From: Cladorrhinum sp. PSN259
Lineage: Eukaryota > Ascomycota > Sordariomycetes > Sordariales > Podosporaceae
NCBI GenBank assembly: GCA_033725935.1
Contig: MU867075.1
Coordinates: 372,001 to 436,000, forward strand
DNA length: 64,000 nt
Direction of reading: 5' to 3'
Shown: positions 1-11,659 of the stretch, one piece after another
Position numbering within the stretch: the first letter of the stretch is position 1
Layout of the letters: each line of letters starts with the position of its first letter
Program-made: the position numbers and the translations under genes
Notes under the pieces: model-generated
Told to the model about the DNA's origin: nothing
Database searches by the model: none
What the model saw: the letters and a program-made list of their open reading frames with translations, nothing else

Positions 1-2612
1 CTGTCAGGAGAAGATCCATCATCCAAACACCAGGTGTGGCGACTAGGTCCAATTCGATGCACCAGATGAACCCACCTAGGTTTAATCCTCGTTACAGCCA
101 CCCGCCCACGCCAAGTTTGTCACGGAAACAATCGTTTGAGTCTTATCGAAGCGGCATTGTGTCGATGCCACCGCGCTATCATGACCTAGAATCCCTGCCG
201 CGAGTGACAACGCCCTGTGAAGAGAAATATCTGTCAATTGGTGCCTTCAAGCTCGGGTCCCTGCGCATCACTAACGGTGCTGCCAGCCCCCTTAGCCCAG
301 AAGTCGAGAAAGGTAGGGGCAACGGTGAGGAGAGTCAAGGAAAAACTGGTAGGGAGGGTGATTATTTTGGGACGAAGAAAGCCGCTACTGCAGCGCCACC
401 GCGTGCGTTACAGCAAGATCAGATCGCAACGACAGTTTTAAATGTAGAGCTTGCTCGAACCGGCTCAGACCCGAACCCTGTGCCGGCTGCCCCTACTACA
501 GCGCCCGAATATCTGTCGGTTGTCAATTTCAGCCCTGTTCCCTTAGAACTCTCCCAGCCCCTTAGTCCACAGCTGCAGACTACATCAAAGAATACTGCGA
601 TGGAAGACGAGCTGTTCGAGGAAGATGTTCAGCCGGAGTATTCCTCACTTGAGGTCTTGGATGTGCGTCTCGATACCAGTGCGAAATCACCGCACATTCC
701 GCCAGAGCCCAAGTCGGACAGCGGCCTTACCAGGACGGACAGTGGCTTCATATCTACAGGAAGTCCTTCGCCAGAATCTATTCACAAACCCCTGACAAAA
801 GCAGACTCCGGATATAGCTCCAACGTCTCACTTCGATCCTTCCAATCAAAGCCTCGGGACGAGCGGTCACAGAAGGAAGCCCCTCCGCCCGTTCCTCCCA
901 AGGACTTTCCTCAAAAGCCCGCCACAAGCCCCCAGAGCCAAAATGCAACCCCCATCAAACCTCGTTCAACCACCAATCTTGCCAAGGAGAGCAGCCTGCA
1001 GAAAGCAAGCAACTCCAAGACCAAGCAGACTCCAGCTCCCATCAAGAGCCTTCTAACACGCGAAAAGGGGTTGATGTCTCCCAAGTCTAGTCCTCGCACC
1101 CCAGCGAGCGAGCAGTCTTCGAAATCTGATAACTCCAGCTCAACCCTGAGTATTGGTGTCAAAGCTATGAGACCAAACAGACTACAGAGACTCTTGACTT
1201 CAGCTCGTCGTTCTGGAACGCCTTTGGAGGCACATGCTACACATGCTGTCGAGAATACTGGCATTCCATCAATCCCACGAGATGTGGAAATTAAGCTGAA
1301 TGAGCGAACTGGTCGATACCCGACAACAACCAAGCGACTGGCTTTGAAGCCTCGGGCAAGTCTCGATACCCTGAAGACTATTTTCAGTGTAGGAAGCATG
1401 GAAATCGGGCATGATTCTACGAGCGGCTCCGGATCTACAAAAGAGACGCGTTGGAGACAGACTCTTCACATCGCTCATGCTGCTTCTCAAATTTCTTCAA
1501 GGAAGGCGATTTCTCGAAAGCCGTTACCAACTAGAGAGCAACCAAGGAAGGCTAGCATTAGACTTGTCGACCAGGAAGCCAATGCGGCACCAGTCGGTAC
1601 TCATATCGCCACTCTTGATGCTCTAGTTGGCGGTCAGAGTCATGTTCAGTCTCCACAGTCAAAGCCCAGGAGGAGTCTCCAGATGGACTTGAGGTTGCCG
1701 TTGAATAACAGCACCCCGTTGAACCTCCCGTCACCCCTCCTCCCAAGCCCTATCGCAAGAGCCATGTCTATGACATCTGCACCCCCACCAGTCAGCATGG
1801 CTACCAGAAAACAAATGCCGACTCGTGTCCCGCCAGCACTACGGCCACAGTCGTCAACTTCAAGTCTCAGGCGCCAGGCGAGCCGCGAAAGTATTCACAG
1901 TTATCCAGCTGCCCAGCCACCACTGGCTGGAAATTCCAGCAGGGAAAACATTCAAAGCTACCCTTCTTATCAGCAAGCGATCTCTGACAGTTTTGATGGT
2001 GGTCTTTCGTCACCACCGCCAACCATGGACCCTCGACGACTTGCCTCTTTCCGCAAGCCTTCAAACCCTCATCCTCAGGGATACCAGCCTTCGCTTTGGG
2101 AGGTTCCGACTGAACACGGACTGTCTCGGCAATCTTCATATGCATCACTGAACGGTATTAGTGGGCGCAACTCCTTTTCATCCGATCGAGGCCACGAAGG
2201 CTATTGCATCCAACGACCAAGCAGTGCCCAGCCATGGATGATGCAAAGCTATGGACCCGCTCCTTTGAGACATCGTATAAGTTACGATGACTACAGCTAT
2301 GAGCGCAACCAGTCTCTTCGAGGCTATCCTCCCTCAATGTCAAATGGTTATACCGCTGGTCCCTCGCGGCCTAGACACGACCAGTGGAGCAACTATCAGC
2401 AGTCACTGGATGCAGCGTCAACCTGGAGCAGAAGTCAGTTTGATGCTGCAGCTGGACAATGGTACCAGGTGGCAGGTCCTCAACCACCTCATGTGCCTCG
2501 GGGCCATTATCGCAAACGGAGTATGAGTGCCCACCAAGGGCCGAGACCACCGTACCGCGTGTTGCACAGTTACAATTCACCTGCATATCGAAACGCCCCC
2601 ATTTGGGGTTGA
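1..2612 (+). CDS. Ser/Pro-rich, largely disordered protein (5'-partial)
   Basis: I do not recognise the family. The reading frame is open from the window edge to the TGA at 2610-2612 (about 870 codons). The first in-frame ATG is at 57, but the frame is open upstream, so the true start probably lies outside. A splice acceptor at 31-33 (CAG) is also possible. The protein is dominated by Ser, Pro, Arg and Gln and has no obvious globular domain, membrane segment or coiled coil. A proline motif PPPVPPK around residue 285 resembles an SH3 ligand. Repeated short Arg-x-x-Ser and Ser-Pro sites suggest a phosphorylated scaffold. The C-terminal third is rich in Tyr, Ser, Gln and Pro. A more ordered stretch near residues 50-80 and the region around 440-500 look most conserved in character. 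Function unknown. Confidence 0.75.
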   Translation, partial: VRRRSIIQTPGVATRSNSMHQMNPPRFNPRYSHPPTPSLSRKQSFESYRSGIVSMPPRYHDLESLPRVTTPCEEKYLSIGAFKLGSLRITNGAASPLSPEVEKGRGNGEESQGKTGREGDYFGTKKAATAAPPRALQQDQIATTVLNVELARTGSDPNPVPAAPTTAPEYLSVVNFSPVPLELSQPLSPQLQTTSKNTAMEDELFEEDVQPEYSSLEVLDVRLDTSAKSPHIPPEPKSDSGLTRTDSGFISTGSPSPESIHKPLTKADSGYSSNVSLRSFQSKPRDERSQKEAPPPVPPKDFPQKPATSPQSQNATPIKPRSTTNLAKESSLQKASNSKTKQTPAPIKSLLTREKGLMSPKSSPRTPASEQSSKSDNSSSTLSIGVKAMRPNRLQRLLTSARRSGTPLEAHATHAVENTGIPSIPRDVEIKLNERTGRYPTTTKRLALKPRASLDTLKTIFSVGSMEIGHDSTSGSGSTKETRWRQTLHIAHAASQISSRKAISRKPLPTREQPRKASIRLVDQEANAAPVGTHIATLDALVGGQSHVQSPQSKPRRSLQMDLRLPLNNSTPLNLPSPLLPSPIARAMSMTSAPPPVSMATRKQMPTRVPPALRPQSSTSSLRRQASRESIHSYPAAQPPLAGNSSRENIQSYPSYQQAISDSFDGGLSSPPPTMDPRRLASFRKPSNPHPQGYQPSLWEVPTEHGLSRQSSYASLNGISGRNSFSSDRGHEGYCIQRPSSAQPWMMQSYGPAPLRHRISYDDYSYERNQSLRGYPPSMSNGYTAGPSRPRHDQWSNYQQSLDAASTWSRSQFDAAAGQWYQVAGPQPPHVPRGHYRKRSMSAHQGPRPPYRVLHSYNSPAYRNAPIWG

Positions 2613-5458
2613 CGATATAACTTTGTCACTACCCCAAGTGGCGGACGTACAGATCATCATGATCATTTTCACAGCCATTTCTGGCATCAAGTTTTTCGTT
2701 TTCTTTTTTCATCTTTGCTTATATACTATGATATCCCCGCATAGACGGCGTTCCCTTCATTTTTGGACATTTATTTATCACATATATCACACAACATCGG
2801 TACTGATCCGATCCACGTCGCCACCCGCGAAGTCATTTTCCTTAAACTCTCATGCCGACCAACCATGGTTGGCTTCGTCGCGTTCGCACATAATTGTGTG
2901 ACCAGAAGATTCAAATCTTATGAATAGGCTTGTACATATACTATATCTATATACCTTACACCTGGGGAGGATTGGGGACTGGGCGCTTTTGCTTCCTTTT
3001 ATACAACTCTTGGGCAGAGAATGCATTTTTATACCCCGGGAACCTTGGGAGGCAGGAGGTTTATTGGTAGATTTTTGGAGGCAGGAAGGAAGCAAAGGGG
3101 CAGTTTTGGAAGGTTTGGGACCTGAAAACTTCTAGGTCACTGGCAGGGTCGTGTATTACTATCATATTTATAACATACATGCATGTAAACATCGACATAA
3201 TAAGATGTTTGAAAATTATTATCCATGACAAGATTCTTGAAGCTCTTGACAATTTTCTTTTCCCGGTCTGGTGGTCTAGGCCCTGAGTCCTGCGGCCAAT
3301 CTGTTTTTGTGGTACATACACGGAACAGCACTGCATGTTTAACTTGTGATGTTCGGCTACTACCGTTTGAAGTTCTGTCCATGGCGGCATGCAAGTGGGG
3401 AAGAAATCGGTAGAGACCCGAGAAAGGTCGAGTGGCTGTGTGACTCTTTTACCGAGGGTTTGGGAGGGAGGAAACGGGACGAAGACGATACGATACTGTG
3501 ATTGATCTTCCCGGACCTGGAACGGGGGTCTGGGTTTATTGACAGTCGCTTGTGAGATATTGTTTGAGTGCATTACAAGGAACACTGTGTGCTGTCTCAA
3601 TGTGTCTGCATGTTGGGGATGTGTGTTGTGTGTGTGTGTTTCTCGGGGTTATGTCTGGAAGGGAGATAGGAAAGGTATACTAAAGTGGGGTGGGCTATGA
3701 AGAGGTGTGTGTGCGGGTGAGAGAGGTGCAGAAAGGGAGACGAGGCGGGGTGTTAAAAGAGTACATGTCACTTTTTGATGAGAGGATCTTATTTGCTCGG
3801 AAGAGGCGAGCAGGTTACCGTAGGTAGGGCTAGATGAATCAGATTGATAGGTTGAGGTATGTAAGCTGTCGAGCTTGATTACAGATGCTCACATCAGTGG
3901 AGAATGATCAACCTCGAAAAGAAGGGCACAAAGGAACATTCGGTTGAGAAAACCACGAGCCTCGCCTCCGCCATTGCCGTTGTATGGTGTGTGGTGTGGA
4001 CATGGGTTGCAGCCCGCGTGTGTTGTCTGGGGGGCGTTAATGTGTTGTGTGTGAAATGGTGCCATTGTGGACGTCTGTCTCTCCGTCTTGCATTCTGTAA
4101 ACAGGCACAACTTTTGACGGTATCCCGTGAATCTTGGTGAGAGTTTCATTCTTGATCTACGCTTTGTTTTATGCCAGGGGGCTTGAATAGCATGGAGTTT
4201 TGTAGCACGGTGTCACTGCGTATATGTATGTTTGTTTGCTTGGGTTGATCATGCTGCGCCGTCCTGGCTGGCTCGCTGTTCCTACGGCGTAGAGAAAGTT
4301 GGGGTCCGGTTCCTGGATCTGGTGCCTCCTCTTTTGTCCTCGCTGATCATTTTGTGAGCTTTTCCATCCGTTGACTGGCCCGAGGCAATGGGATGGCTGT
4401 AACACGGTTCTGCTAGTCAGATTATGCAGTGAGGGGTTCCATGAAAAGCCTTCCTCTTGTTGTCAAAGCGAATGCGATCAGATTCAGCTTTTTGCTCAAC
4501 TCTGGCTTGAAGAAAATGATAGAGAGGTGGGCGGGCCAGTGCCGAACGAGGTGGCCCTGGCTGTGCCTCAAAAACGAGGCTGTGTGGATTTGCGTGTTGC
4601 AGACAGAGTGCTGTCACCGGTTCGAAATTGGGCATCGCAGCTTGGCAGATTGATTGGGCATCTGAATTGAAGATGAGCTGGCTACTAAGCCGACTAGAGG
4701 GTAAAGAAGCTCTCGTTCCTGGTTTCTGATTTCTTTGTTAATTTTCGACGGGCGTTTCGGCATTGAGTTAGTGGCTCCCCGAGGCATGCAAGAAAAGAGA
4801 AGGATTGGACTCGACACGCCAAACATGTAACCGAATCTGGAATTGGGGTCCATTAGCAAACGTTGCTCATGTCTAAGTTGGACCCCGCGCGCGATGCGTG
4901 ATGTGCGATGTGTGATGAGATTGTGAAATGTCCAACATAGCCACGGAGATAGAAAATCCAGAGAACGGTGCGGCCGAAAAGTTCTGGCCCAAGAGAATTC
5001 GAAAAGTACTGAATTGGTAGGGCTGATGAGCGAAAAGCAGCGTGGATCTTGGGACGACGGGAGCGTCGGGGACGGTGGAGAAAGGGCGCGGCCCATTGCC
5101 TTGGGTTGGAAAAGGCAGCCGAAAAGGGACATCGCTGGAGGGGGGGTTGCTGGGGAAAACAATTGGAGAAAGCAAGCAGCAAGTCCCAATCCAATCCACT
5201 CTGGGACCTTCTCACCGGTTTGCACAGCCATTCTGCTGTCACGTTGGAAGGGCATTGGAAGGGGAGCCGCTAGCCTGAACCCTCTCGTTTTGCCCATGTC
5301 CACGGGTTGGAGTAAACTCGAAACCTGGTGATTTCTGACCCTCAATCTCGAATCCGTTTTACCTTACTATTCTTCAAAGTTTTCTTTCTTTGAACAATCC
5401 CCGTGTCCTTCATTGACAAGAAATTAGTTCCTGAACCGCATTTTCGGGCCTTGCCCGG

Positions 5459-5462
5459 CCCC

Positions 5463-5494
<32 letters not shown>

Positions 5495-5698
5495 AGGGCG
5501 GGAATGGAGACGGGGGGGGGGAGGGGGGACACAGGAGGGGAGTGGGCTAGCCGCCACACCCGCGGCNNNNNNNNNNGCGAAGACCGCAAGCCATCCGGTA
5601 AGCCACCCACCCGTAGTCGTTCTTTCTTCTCTCTGGCCCGGGCAAGAACCGTGCTCAGAGTCAGCACCCCTCGGGGCCTTCCCCCCCCCCCCCCCCCC
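5459..5698. repeat. Homopolymer-rich tract around assembly gap
   Basis: There is a run of 25 C (5459-5483) followed directly by 10 A, a run of 10 G (5512-5521), further G-rich blocks, and a run of 18 C (5681-5698). Such tracts are hard to sequence and assemble and explain the adjacent N gap. Their exact lengths should not be trusted. Confidence 0.85.
5567..5576. other. Assembly gap (10 N)
   Basis: Ten consecutive N bases. The round number suggests a fixed-size placeholder, so the true gap length is unknown. It lies about 600 bp upstream of the phospholipase C start and may hide promoter sequence. Confidence 0.98.
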
Positions 5699-6181
5699 AC
5701 TCCAGCCCGGAAATCCAAAGCAGGGGTCGTTGACAAGCGGGGCTTTTGCCGGCTGCGACAGGTGTCATTGGTCAACAGCGCCTCAACGCCCGTGCGGGGG
5801 GAACTGGGGATCAATGCTCCGCAAAAGCTGAACGTTCTTCGGTATTGCTGACATCCCTGCCTGGCTGTTCTTTTGCTTATCCTCCAGTGCCTCCCCCCTG
5901 GAGCGCTTATTATATTTTTCCTCCTCATCCTGCCTCAACTTGCCTGACTTTCAGGTTGTGTGTGTTTCTGTGTTCTCGACGACCGAGGCTCCCAATATTT
6001 CCGTGGCTGTAGCTGGCATTTATATCGCCAGTTTACCCCCACGACTTGGATCCCGCGACCAATGTCTCGATAGTCTCCAACAATACCCCAACCACAGGGC
6101 TGTGGCCATCAGTGTGATTTGTGATCTAAGAGAAACTTCACCTGTTTTTCGACGTTTGCCAATTGGTGGCTTCAATTCAAC

Positions 6182-8689
6182 ATGTTCTGTCTCAAGGTTA
6201 GCGATGGGCGCTTCACCCCAGAGTCTCTCATTCTAAGATGTAGCTAACGACTCCCGATTTCGTGGTACAGTTTTTCCGTAGAGAGAAGGAGGGTGAAAAG
6301 AAGAGGAAGGGAAAGGGCAACTTCATTCGCCGAATGACAACAATAAAACGTGCTGCTCCGAGTCAAGGAAGATCTGCCATGCTGAACGTCGCATTTGTTG
6401 GAGGTGCGCTCGCCAGGAACCTTGGCGGCGGCTGCGGAGACGACGGCGCCCTGAGGACATATATGCCTTGCCACGAAAACATGAAAAAGCACATCCAATA
6501 CGTCTACGACAGTTTGCGCGGCAGTGACAAGCTGCTATCAAAAGAAAAGCTGGTTGCTTTCTTAAAGGGCGCTCAGAACGCGGACTACGTTGAATCATTA
6601 CCTTTGGACCACTACAACTTCCAAGAGTTTTTTTACATTTGGAGGAATAACGATGCAGCATGGAAAGCCGCCAGGAGGCCGCGGAGCAATGAGATTGACA
6701 CATCTAAGCCTATCAGCAACTACTTTATCAGCAGCAGCCACAATACGTACCTCGACGGAAATCAACTCTCTTCCAAAAGTACCGCCGATGCTTACCGTGC
6801 AGTACTCCGCAGCGGATGCCGGTGCATCGAAATCGACGTCTGGAATGGGCCTGTCTCTCGGAATCCCTCCAAGTCCCCTAGACCCGACCACCGTCGCGAA
6901 TTATCTTCCTCGTCACTCCCACGAGCTGCATTAGATGTTATTATGAGCGGTAGGACAAGCCGACACAGTCGCAGCCCAAGTGCTGCCCAGACCGGGTTTT
7001 CAGACCTTGCCCCCAAAGAAAGTGCGACAAGTTTGGACCCCAAGGACTTGACCGAGCGCCTTGAGCGATCGAGGGAATCTTCCAGATCAAGGGAAGAGCC
7101 CGTCGTTCACCACCATGGAACCCTGACATCGACCATCAGCTTTCGAGAGGTGTGCCGAGCTGTTGCCGAGAGCGCATTTGTGAAGAATCCCCTGCCAATC
7201 ATTGTCAGCTTGGAGGTGGGTGCCGAGGAGCAGCAACAGGAGGTTATGGTGCAAATTATGAAGGAAGAATGGGATGGCCTACTTCTAGACACCCCATTTG
7301 ACCATATCGATCCATATCAACATCAACCTCGATTACAAGATCTGTACAATAAGATTCTTATCAAGGTCAAGCGTATCGACAACTCCCAACTTGAGGTAGA
7401 GATTGAGCGCGGTCGCAGCCTGGGTATCAGCTCGATCCGCAGAAAGCCTCCAATTTGCGAGGCGCTTGCAAAATTGGCCATTTACACCCACAGTGAGCAT
7501 TATGAAGATCACAAGTCACTTGGCTCACGAACGCCGAGTCACATTTTTAGCCTGAGCGAGGACTGCTTTTCAGCGCTCGCTTTGGATAAGGAAAAGATTC
7601 GCAACCTCCTTTCACACAACCGCGATTTCTTCATGAGAATTTACCCCAAGGGTTTGCGGGTCGACAGCAGCAACCCGGACCCAAGCTTCCACTGGCGGAG
7701 AGGTGTGCAGATGGTCGCTATGAATTGGCAGAGGACAGATGAGGGCATGATGATTAACGATGCCATGTTCGCCAACACAAACGGCTGGATTCTCAAACCT
7801 GCTGGACTTATCAGTGATTCGACGGTTGACGTTGAAGATATCCCACGCCGCACACTGGACCTGACCATCACCGTACTTGCCGGCCAATCCATCCCATCAT
7901 CGCAAGATCGCAGGCAGCACAACGGTATCGGTATTTCAGCTCTCAAGGGGTTCAAACCTGTTGTCAAGGTAGAGCTACACGTTGAAAAGCAGCCTACCAA
8001 ATCGGCGCCTTTCACGCGTGCAACAGTTCCAAGTGAGACGGACAATCCTGATTGGGGCTACCATCCTGCGCCTCTCGAGTTTTACGACATCAAGAACGTG
8101 GTGGAGGAACTCAGCTTTGTCAGGTAAGAATTATTTTGTTTCCTTTGACTCTAAACATTCAACCCTTGGCCAACGGAATCTGGCGGGAGATTATTCTCTC
8201 GGAACCCTATCGCTTCTGCAAGATCCCTTCTCGTTTTCGTGATAGAACACATGCTCCGCTCAGGTGATTACCTGAGGCGGAAACGGGTCGGAGTCTTGCA
8301 TGGGAGAATGTGGTTTGATGGCGCGCGGGAAAGGCGGCAACAAGCCCGAGAACAATATCCTTCGGACCACTTTCCTGTTCGTCAAACGGAGACTTCTCCC
8401 GTGGCGCACTGGCTTGCCGCTTCCCGAACCCGATTCCGCTCCATGGACGGCCGCCTCAACCGTGACTTTTCGTTTTCCAAATCCTAGGACAAACAGATGT
8501 GGCTAACAATTGACCCACAGATTCAAAGTTGAAGATAGCTCGAGCATGCGCGACAACATGGTAGCCTGGGCATGTATCCGTCTAGACCGGCTCCAACCCG
8601 GGTACAGATGCATTGATTTACTTCATCATACCCGCCGCCCCAGTCCCGGGCAGCTGTTTGTGAAGATCGACAAGGTGCTTCGGTCTTGA
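6182..8689 (+). CDS. Phosphoinositide-specific phospholipase C
   Basis: Hydrolyses phosphatidylinositol bisphosphate to diacylglycerol and inositol trisphosphate in Ca2+ signalling. The model has exons 6182-6196, 6271-8123 and 8521-8689, giving 678 residues. Intron 1 (74 bp) has a GCTAAC branch site. Intron 2 (397 bp, long for this window) has GTAAGA, CTAAC and CACAG signals. The tiny first exon is inferred, because the long frame begins with GTG rather than ATG; an ATG at 6334 is the alternative start. An EF-hand-like region (about residues 75-130) precedes the X box. The X box shows SHNTYLDGNQ with the first catalytic His near residue 162, the metal-ligand motif CRCIEIDVWNG, and the second His near 287 in HHGTLTS. 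The Y box spans about 396-517 (RIYPKGLRVDSSN). A C2 domain begins near 533 and is completed by the last exon. A Ser/Arg-rich insertion of about 80 residues splits the X box. No PH domain is evident. Confidence 0.93.
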
Positions 8690-11421
8690 AGACACAGTTA
8701 CAGATGAAGGTGTAACCATTGACCTCCCCGCCACTTCCCTCTGATTCTTTTCTTCTCCTTTCCTTTCTTATCTCTACTATACTGCATATTAGACAGCTTT
8801 GGGTTGCTTTGGGCCTTGGGAGTCTTGGATATCATGGCATATTTGGGACAAATGAGCAAGCGAGCGGTTTGAGTTATTTCAAGCTTTTCTTTCTCATCGG
8901 ATCTTGTTATTTTTCTCTTTTCTTCAATACTCTCATTTAGCATGGCGTTTCGTGTGTGTGTTTGTTGCTGCATAGCAAGCAACGAGCGGGGATATTTGGC
9001 AGGCGCAAGAAACACGAAGCAGCTGTGTCTCTACCTTTTTCCTTGTCTTGTTTGGGAAAAGATTTTGTTTAGGATACCCAGATATGAGTTAGTATTTTCA
9101 TTTTTTCCGTCTTGAAACGAGGAGGGAATTGGAGAAGGTGAGAAGTCGGCATGTGCCGTTGTTCAAGTTGATTCTTCGGGGAGGAGGGAGTAGGACATCG
9201 GTTGTCAATAGCATCATTTGGCTCTATCCTTTGAAGGCAATTTAGAAATATATTTGCTTTTGAATTCTTATTTTTTGTCCCGTACGATCCCGGAGAGATA
9301 TTAATATATAGTGAGAAACAAGGGGAAGTTTTCCCCCCATGTTTCCGACGGATGAAACTTGCCATTTGATGGTGGAGTTGAGTTGAAAGAGAAGCAAATA
9401 AACGAGGGTAAAACCTGAGAAATTGAAAAAGGGAGGGGTTGTAAGAGGGGATAAAACAAAGATCGGCATGGGCTCAACTAAGTCGTTTCCGACAGTCTGG
9501 GTCAAGTTTATTAGATACACTTGGAACATGCACAAGGGTTCACTTTCTGACTTTGTGAAACATCAAGATAAGAAATACCGAGAGGTTGTTGTTCTTTGTT
9601 TCTTTCTTTTTTTCGTTTGTTATTCGGTGACGGGTGGGTTCTTGTTAATGTACCAGTATCTGGCTACCTGAAACATAAGAAATAGAATCTGAACAGTTTT
9701 GGTTGACGGTTCTGATAGATTGGTTCTCCGAACCAACAACAATGGAGTGGGTGAGGACGGTGGTGAGGAGGTGATTGAGCGGTAGACGGACGGGGGACTG
9801 CGCAGAATGGACGGAAAAGTCTTTTTAATTTTTTTTAATTTTTTTTGAGAAATGAAAGCATGTTCCCGTCTTGATCTCTAGGGTAGAGTAGAAAAACGGA
9901 AGCCGGCCTTGGAAGTCTGGTTGTGTGGCTTCGACGGTGAGGATCGGCAACGAGATGGATGGGTTGGAGGGCTGTTGAGCTTGGCTCGCCCGGTTGTATT
10001 GCTATACGCCGCCGGTACCGTGGTGCCGTACTACTTACTCCGCGCCAATAATTGACGTGTGCGAGCTGAGCTTTTGTGAAATGCCGGTTTGGTGTTACTG
10101 CTCGTGTTGCAACTTTTCCCGGGAATATGGGAACATGCACAGCACCACGGAACGGGTACAACGAAAAGAAAACAAGGATAGCCACTCCCACATGGCCCGA
10201 TGTTGTGAGTTTTTTTCCCCATTCCTGACTGGGAACTCCGAGCTCGACGAGAGATTATCCCGAAGCCTTGAAGTCCAGCAGGACATGGATGGGTGAGGTT
10301 GCTGAAGGTGCCTTGTCGTTGGTGGGTTGGAATCTGATCCGTTTAGGGGAAGTGATTTGGCCGATTTGCATTGTAATTGGTTACCAAGAGTTGAGATGAT
10401 CGAGGTTGACGGTCTAATACTGATTTAGCCTGCTGATTGGTTTGTTGGAGGCGGTTCTAGGCTGACGCGAAGTCCCGTGATGACCTCTCTCTCCTCCCTC
10501 ACCGAGCAAAGAACGTCTGAGCGTCAAGACCGGGGTCCGTCATGTGTTACGGAAGCTGTGCGGGATACTGTACGGAAACAGATCGGGTATCTGCACCCAT
10601 TCTGGAAATATATTCCAGGGGAGAAGTATCTGCCATGATCGACGATGTCATGTTGAAAAGTATACCCCCCACAACCCCATGTTCATATGAAAATAAGGCG
10701 GCTACCCGCGGGCGCTTGCATTTTGATGGGCGATGTAGAAGAGAGGCAAAAGAGAAAAGCAACGATTGAACTAGTGAGCTCAAGCTCATTGAGTCCCATT
10801 GTCTGCGTTTGGCCCCCCTGTCCTTGTCGTCTGCACAAGGTTCTCCTCCCATCGTGATGGTATTGATGTCTCGCTTGTGAGCTTTATGCCCAATTGAGTC
10901 TCGACAACCCCAAGTTGTGACGGAAGTGCGGCCGAGAGGGAGACATGGGCAAGTGACGTGACAACGGCCGAGATCTCTCGCGGAGGGCTATATCCGTTGC
11001 CTTGGTGCGGTGCTTGCTTCAGGTAGAGTAGTTGATAGCTCCCTTACCGGCAGTGCTCTCAGTTCTCTGCCGTATCTACGTGTTTGTGCCACTAAGGCAA
11101 ACCGAGCCATTACCTTCAGGCTAGATGGTTACAACGTTAACACCCTTTCTGCAAGTTCCCGCGCCTACCTCGTCTACCACAGCTCCCGAGAATCAACGAG
11201 GGCATCCCCTTCCCAAGCATAAATAGACCTCGACCTACCTGTCCCCATTACCACTCCGTCACTCTCCATCACTCTCCTTAGACTCTCCTTACCTCTCCAT
11301 TGTGCAGCATACCAAGCTCAGCAGTCTTCATCATCATCTATCTCTTGCCTCCCCTCTCCTCTTCTAGAAAGACAGAGACGAGTATCCTGAACACCAACAC
11401 CACACTTCCAAACCAGCCAAC
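8690..11421. other. Intergenic region
   Basis: I see no supported gene. The first several hundred bases are T-rich and look like 3' UTR of the phospholipase C gene. AT homopolymer blocks occur near 9826-9848. Short open frames on both strands are not better than chance. From about 10900 the sequence becomes promoter-like for the small gene at 11422, with a TATA-like element and CT-rich DNA. Confidence 0.6.
11218..11226 (+). promoter_or_regulatory. TATA-like element upstream of small Cys-rich gene
   Basis: CATAAATAG lies about 200 bp upstream of the ATG at 11422. It is followed by a pyrimidine-rich stretch (about 11240-11300), the usual arrangement of a fungal core promoter and transcription start zone. 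This is an inference from motif and spacing only. Confidence 0.45.
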
Positions 11422-11659
11422 ATGTGCTCCATTCAGAAGCAGCCACCGGTCTCCCAGGCCGTCTCCAAGCCATCAGATCCCAGAATACAAATGGTCAGTC
11501 AAGTGAATGCCCCCCACCTTGTCCAAGTCTCCTGACAAATGCCTTCTCTAGATGCCCGGTGTTCTGTGCCCAACCTGCGAGAAAAGGGGGTTCGAAAGCT
11601 GGGTCGTCGAGGGCCGGAGGTGTGGGTATTGTGGAACACCATGCGGCATCGATGACTGA
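11422..11659 (+). CDS. Small cysteine-rich (zinc-ribbon-like) protein, 59 residues
   Basis: This is a two-exon model: 11422-11493 and 11552-11659, with a 58-bp intron (GTCAGT donor, CTGAC branch, TCTCTAG acceptor) joining in phase 0. The predicted product is 59 residues. The N-terminal exon encodes a polar, Gln/Pro/Ser-rich segment. The second exon encodes CPTC, then about 17 residues, then CGYCGTPC, ending in an acidic GIDD tail. Paired CxxC knuckles with this spacing resemble a zinc ribbon, so metal binding is likely but not shown. A TATA-like element about 200 bp upstream and CT-rich leader DNA support expression. An alternative donor at 11503 (GTGAAT) would add three residues. I do not recognise a named family, and function is unknown. 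There is no signal peptide. Confidence 0.6.

Larger units (their letters stand above)
2613..6181. other. Long intergenic region / upstream region of PI-PLC gene
   Basis: I see no gene supported here. Open frames up to about 240 codons exist (for example 4614-5345, minus), but they lack recognisable domains, and competing frames on both strands are equally open. The region holds GT-rich stretches near 3610-3650, long C/G homopolymers and an N gap at 5567-5576, and pyrimidine-rich promoter-like DNA from about 5850 to 6180. Part of it is probably 3' UTR of the upstream gene and promoter/5' UTR of the phospholipase C gene. Confidence 0.6.

Noticed and set aside
4614..5345. 243-codon minus-strand frame in the PI-PLC upstream region
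   Set aside because: Low-information composition, overlapping frames on both strands equally open, no domain, and no splice-supported extension.
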